Part shown: piece after piece, positions 7,275 to 10,015 of the stretch | Layout: each line of letters starts with the position of its first letter | Numbering within the stretch: position 1 is the stretch's first letter | Assembly (NCBI GenBank): GCA_964485235.1 | Contig: CAZAIO010000101.1 | Span: forward strand, 1 to 10,015 | DNA: 10,015 nt | Origin: CAZAIO01 sp964485235 | GTDB taxonomy: Bacteria > Chloroflexota > Dehalococcoidia > GIF9 > UBA5629 | Reading direction: 5' to 3' | The notes under the pieces: generated by a model | The model's database searches: none | The model's input: the letters and a program-made list of their open reading frames with translations, nothing else | What the model was told of the DNA's origin: nothing | Program-made: the position numbers and the translations under genes

Positions 7275-7559
7275 ATGATTGTAAATTACGGTTATCAGGA
7301 TGGGTCCGGAACGTATTTTATCTCTGTAGATACAGAAAAGTGTAATGGTTGTGGAAAATGTGTGCAAGCGTGCTCCTATGGAATACTGGAGATGGTTTCC
7401 GACGAATTCGATCCTTTCGAAGATAGAATGGTGGTTAGTGTTATCGATGAACATAGAAATAAATTAAAATATAGCTGTGCTCCGTGTAAACCGTCTGATA
7501 GCGTTAATGTGCTGAATTGTATACTGGCATGCTCTCAAGAAGCGATAAAACACTTTTAG
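7275..7559 (+). CDS. 2[4Fe-4S] ferredoxin with an expanded second cluster motif
   Basis: Protein of 94 residues. The first cluster motif is regular, KCNGCGKCVQAC: Cys23, 26, 29 and 33 (CX2CX2CX3C). The second is stretched, Cys68, 71, 82 and 86 (CX2CX10CX3C), with the final SQEAI in the usual place of the proline-containing tail. Expanded second motifs are known in Allochromatium/Thauera-type ferredoxins that run at very low potential, including the donor to benzoyl-CoA reductase. As last gene of the run, 115 bp after CoA-transferase 3, it is the natural electron donor to the activator ATPase, although an oxidoreductase must reduce it and none is visible. An in-frame TAA lies two codons upstream, so the ATG is the only good start; its ribosome site is weak (TGGAAT near 7263). 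There is no signal peptide, so the protein is cytoplasmic. Confidence 0.9.
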   Translation: MIVNYGYQDGSGTYFISVDTEKCNGCGKCVQACSYGILEMVSDEFDPFEDRMVVSVIDEHRNKLKYSCAPCKPSDSVNVLNCILACSQEAIKHF

Positions 7560-7582
7560 CAAACTTCTATTATATGTTCACC

Positions 7583-8716
7583 TTATACTATGGATTCAAT
7601 AAAAGCACCGATTCTGGTTTGAATTGCACTGTATTCGGCGGGATCATAGTCTGTGACGATCTTAATAAAGGGTAATCCTTCCTTTTCCAGATAATGTCTG
7701 AAATAGACTCCCTCGATATCATAGGCTTCACGATATAGCATTGAATACCAGACTACGCCATCTACCTTATATTCCCTGGCAAGGTTTATCATGAAAGAAA
7801 GCCTCTTTTCCGTAGATGGTCTGAAGAAAGCCGGAAGGGGTTCTCTCTTCATAAAATAATAATCGGCCAATGATTCAATCAAATCGCCATTACTTTCAAC
7901 CTCTCCCCGATATGGCCTTAATCCTTCGGAGAAATCCTCCATGACAACATTGGCTCCGGCAGATTCTAACAGGTCATAAATCTTATAGTCCCCCTCAGCC
8001 ATCGTGGAACCAATCAATAGTATCCTTGGTCCTTTGGTGCCCTGTTTTTCTTTTAGTTCTTCTGACAATGATTCCAGACTTGTAATCATAAAATCTCTGT
8101 CGGCATGAAAACTGGCATGATTCAATTTAATAAAATCCTTGCCGCTTACAGGTGGACGTTCGGATTTTCGCATTTCACTGATATTCAACATCAGATGCCG
8201 CATTCTATTAAATAAGTCAATCTCTTTTCTTAATTTTTCTTCGGAAATCAAATTACCCGTCAACTTTTCCAGTTCTTCTTTCAGTAACCGTAGCTCATTT
8301 TTATAATATTTATACGAGTGTTCGCTATTAATATTATGCGGAACACCAAGCTTAAAAAGGTTTGTTTCAGTCCACATTTCCCAGCAATCTGAAATAGTAG
8401 AAATGTTTTTGTCAGTGCATGGAACGACAAATAAGTCAATGAGCCGGTATAAAGGATCTTCTAAAGCCCAATAACCTATCTGTGCACGGGAAAATGTATC
8501 AAAAAAACGCGGGAGATATTCCAAGGATTTGAGTACTGCATCGTGATCACCTCCACGATTAAGCCCGACAGGTATTGCACCGCTCGCCCATACCAATTCT
8601 TCAGGCATAAATCCTCCGCAAATATATCCTACTATTTTTTTGCCTTCTTTCTTTAATTCTTGTAATTCTGACAATCTTTCATTTAAATAAATGGACATGC
8701 TATTCATTGTTTTCAT
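7583..8716 (-). CDS. 2-hydroxyacyl-CoA dehydratase family subunit, BcrC/HgdB-like, with degenerate cluster site
   Basis: Protein of 377 residues, full length for the smaller subunit. Seen: GKKIVGYICGGFMPEELVWA (about 25-44), PPVSG (188-192), RILLIGSTMAEGD (about 231-243), EDFSEGLRPYRGEV (about 260-273), VDGVVWYSMLYREAYDIEG (about 318-336) and IQTRIGAFIE (about 365-374). Aligning LPRFFDTFSR with the remembered E. coli YjiM stretch LPRNLCPLIK puts Asp73 where the first cluster Cys belongs; Cys100 (VVPCTDK) keeps the second; Arg329 replaces the third, which is Cys329 in the plus-strand homologue. Two of three ligands are gone, so a normal [4Fe-4S] is unlikely. The frame is intact and AAAGGA at 8723-8728 (minus-strand reading) supports the first of three clustered ATGs, so it is not an obvious pseudogene. 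It follows the alpha-like gene by 69 bp and probably pairs with it. Confidence 0.88.
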   Translation of the reverse strand: MKTMNSMSIYLNERLSELQELKKEGKKIVGYICGGFMPEELVWASGAIPVGLNRGGDHDAVLKSLEYLPRFFDTFSRAQIGYWALEDPLYRLIDLFVVPCTDKNISTISDCWEMWTETNLFKLGVPHNINSEHSYKYYKNELRLLKEELEKLTGNLISEEKLRKEIDLFNRMRHLMLNISEMRKSERPPVSGKDFIKLNHASFHADRDFMITSLESLSEELKEKQGTKGPRILLIGSTMAEGDYKIYDLLESAGANVVMEDFSEGLRPYRGEVESNGDLIESLADYYFMKREPLPAFFRPSTEKRLSFMINLAREYKVDGVVWYSMLYREAYDIEGVYFRHYLEKEGLPFIKIVTDYDPAEYSAIQTRIGAFIESIV

Positions 8717-8766
8717 CGCTTTTCCTTTACTATGTTATTTTTAATGCCTTGTTTTTATAAAGTGAT

Positions 8767-8782
8767 TGCAATCGATATTGCA
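8767..8782 (-). other. Small inverted repeat between the two minus-strand dehydratase genes
   Basis: TGCAAT (8767-8772) and ATTGCA (8777-8782) form a six-base-pair stem around a four-base loop. It lies just past the stop of the alpha-like gene and ahead of the ribosome site of the beta-like gene. On the minus strand the sequence after it has no T-run, so it is not a terminator; it may be an intercistronic RNA hairpin or chance. Confidence 0.25.
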
Positions 8783-8785
8783 TGT

Positions 8786-10015
8786 TCATATCTTTTTTGC
8801 CTTTAGTATTTCAGCGAATGCCTCTACCCTGCTCCGGATTGACTCGACGCTTATATGACGCGGATCGGATAGATCGCTTTCCAATACTAAAGATGGAATC
8901 CCGAGCTCTCTGGTTAACAGGTCTCTTGATTTTAATGTTCCTACACTGATATCACGACAGCCTATTTGAAAATTAAGAACTGCGCCGTCCAGGTTCCATT
9001 CTCTACACATGTGTACCAATCGCCTGGGAAATTTAAGGCCACAAAAATGTAACAGAGTTTCGGCGCTATGTTCCCAGAAATCATTATACTTACTTTCTAC
9101 AATATCTACTTGTGGGATTGCAAGTCCGGTAAAATCAACGATTATTGCCAGGCCTGCCTCCTCAATTATTTTTAACGGTTCCGGAATCGAATATAATGTC
9201 ACTACTCCTACTCGAGGAGCTCCCTTCGGGTGTATTCCTTCTCCTTTATTTACCTTTTCCTGCAATTCTGAATAGAATAAATCTAGCAGTCCCGCAGGGT
9301 CTCCGGAAACTGTTGTTGTGTTCACCCCGAGTTTTACCAGTCTGGCCAGGAAGCCGATACTATTAAAGCTGACCGGTGAAGGGTCTGCATTTTTTATAAG
9401 GTCGAATAATTGATTACATTTATTAAATATAATTCCGGCGCGAATGTCAGCTTGTCTGGCTGTCTCTTCAGTAACGCTGCAGCCAAGAATATCTTTTATT
9501 TTTGCCAATATTTCCTTTGACTCAAATGTAAAAAATTTTACTCTCTTGTCATTAACTTGCGGCCAGATCTTTTCATATTCATCGTGGGGGCCGTCCCCAT
9601 ATATTACAGGGACACCGTATCTAAGATTTAACAATTCATCTATTTTGGGTGTTTGATCACATACAAAACCACTTGAAACAAGAAGGTCTGGTACCGGAAT
9701 CAGGCCTGCATTAATTGCCCCCAGTTTTACCTGGATAGGACTGCAAAAAGCGGAACCGGCCGGCAGTAAATCACCTTCAGCTATTTCCATTAAATGGCTT
9801 ACTTTGCCGAAAATACCACCAAGTGAGATGGTAAGAGTTATATCAGGCGAAGTAACATATAAATCATCGGAAGCTATTACCAATCCGTTTAGTATGTGGA
9901 ATAAGGGCGGCATTGAAGTATATACCACCTTTTTTCCCTCTTCTTTTGCAAGTACAAGATCGATAAGGCTTTTTAGCCATAGCCCTAACATTTTTCTTAC
10001 GCTGAGTAGTTCAAT
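8786..10015 (-). CDS. 2-hydroxyacyl-CoA dehydratase family subunit, BcrB/HgdA-like, partial at the 5' end
   Basis: The frame stays open through the right edge (the eight codons before the ATG at 9991 read IELLSVRK), that ATG has no clear ribosome site, and family members usually have a longer N-terminus before the GKKVV strand, so the true start probably lies beyond the window. Numbered from that ATG the visible part is 401 residues. Seen: EEGKKVVYTSMPPLFHILNG (about 17-36), GSAFCSPIQVKLGA (Cys83), VSSGFVCDQTPK (Cys111), PRVGVVTLYSIPEP (about 259-272), LDGAVLNFQIGCRD (Cys345), and ESDLSDPRHISVESIRSRVE (371-390) with the family DPR. All three cluster cysteines are present. It belongs with the larger, alpha-type subunits and is followed on the same strand by a beta-like subunit, which suggests a second dehydratase or reductase. 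Its activator is not visible in the window; it may lie upstream or be shared with the plus-strand cluster. Confidence 0.9.
   Translation of the reverse strand: MELLSVRKMLGLWLKSLIDLVLAKEEGKKVVYTSMPPLFHILNGLVIASDDLYVTSPDITLTISLGGIFGKVSHLMEIAEGDLLPAGSAFCSPIQVKLGAINAGLIPVPDLLVSSGFVCDQTPKIDELLNLRYGVPVIYGDGPHDEYEKIWPQVNDKRVKFFTFESKEILAKIKDILGCSVTEETARQADIRAGIIFNKCNQLFDLIKNADPSPVSFNSIGFLARLVKLGVNTTTVSGDPAGLLDLFYSELQEKVNKGEGIHPKGAPRVGVVTLYSIPEPLKIIEEAGLAIIVDFTGLAIPQVDIVESKYNDFWEHSAETLLHFCGLKFPRRLVHMCREWNLDGAVLNFQIGCRDISVGTLKSRDLLTRELGIPSLVLESDLSDPRHISVESIRSRVEAFAEILKAKKI

Noticed and set aside
7560..7582. Bidirectional terminator between the convergent genes
   Set aside because: The 23-bp gap has no inverted repeat or T-run; I see no terminator there.
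1..10015. CRISPR arrays, tRNA or rRNA genes, insertion sequences, phage genes
   Set aside because: No regular repeats, no tRNA-like cloverleaf, no transposase or integrase motifs; all long frames are metabolic genes.

Overview
The window reads as part of an anaerobic acyl-CoA degradation or fermentation island from a strictly anaerobic bacterium. The DNA is moderately AT-rich by eye. The gene content fits a sulfate-reducing or syntrophic Desulfobacterota, or a Clostridia/Peptococcaceae-type fermenter; the sequence alone does not decide. Every gene belongs to one of four families: class III (CaiB/BaiF) CoA-transferases (three), 2-hydroxyacyl-CoA dehydratase / benzoyl-CoA reductase (BCR) catalytic subunits (four), the ATP-dependent activator of that enzyme family (one, partial), and a 2[4Fe-4S] ferredoxin (one).

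Layout. Bases 2-7559 form a plus-strand run: activator ATPase (5' end outside the window), CoA-transferase 1, BcrC/HgdB-like subunit, BcrB/HgdA-like subunit, CoA-transferase 2, CoA-transferase 3, ferredoxin. Gaps are 36 to 166 bp and hold a few small hairpins but no convincing terminator, so the run may be one operon. Bases 10015-7583 carry a second, minus-strand pair: an alpha-like dehydratase subunit that runs off the right edge, followed by a beta-like subunit. The two transcription units converge, with only 23 bp between their stop codons.

How the genes may work together (inference from the families). A CoA-transferase loads CoA onto a carboxylic acid. Reduced ferredoxin passes an electron to the activator, which hydrolyses ATP to inject it at very low potential into the two-subunit dehydratase/reductase. 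That enzyme then either eliminates water from a 2-hydroxyacyl-CoA or reduces an aromatic or enoyl-CoA ring. The gene set resembles phenyllactate (fldAIBC) and 2-hydroxyisocaproate (hadAIBC) systems, but the order of the catalytic subunits and the presence of a ferredoxin also recall benzoyl-CoA reductase clusters. I cannot assign the substrate.

The points most worth a second look are these. (1) The minus-strand beta-like subunit has lost two of the three cysteines that normally bind the [4Fe-4S] cluster (Asp73 and Arg329 in their place), while its partner keeps all three. (2) CoA-transferases 2 and 3 are adjacent, and only the second has the catalytic Asp; the first has Tyr177 at the same position, which suggests a heteromeric enzyme with one active site type. 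(3) Two distinct dehydratase pairs sit tail to tail.
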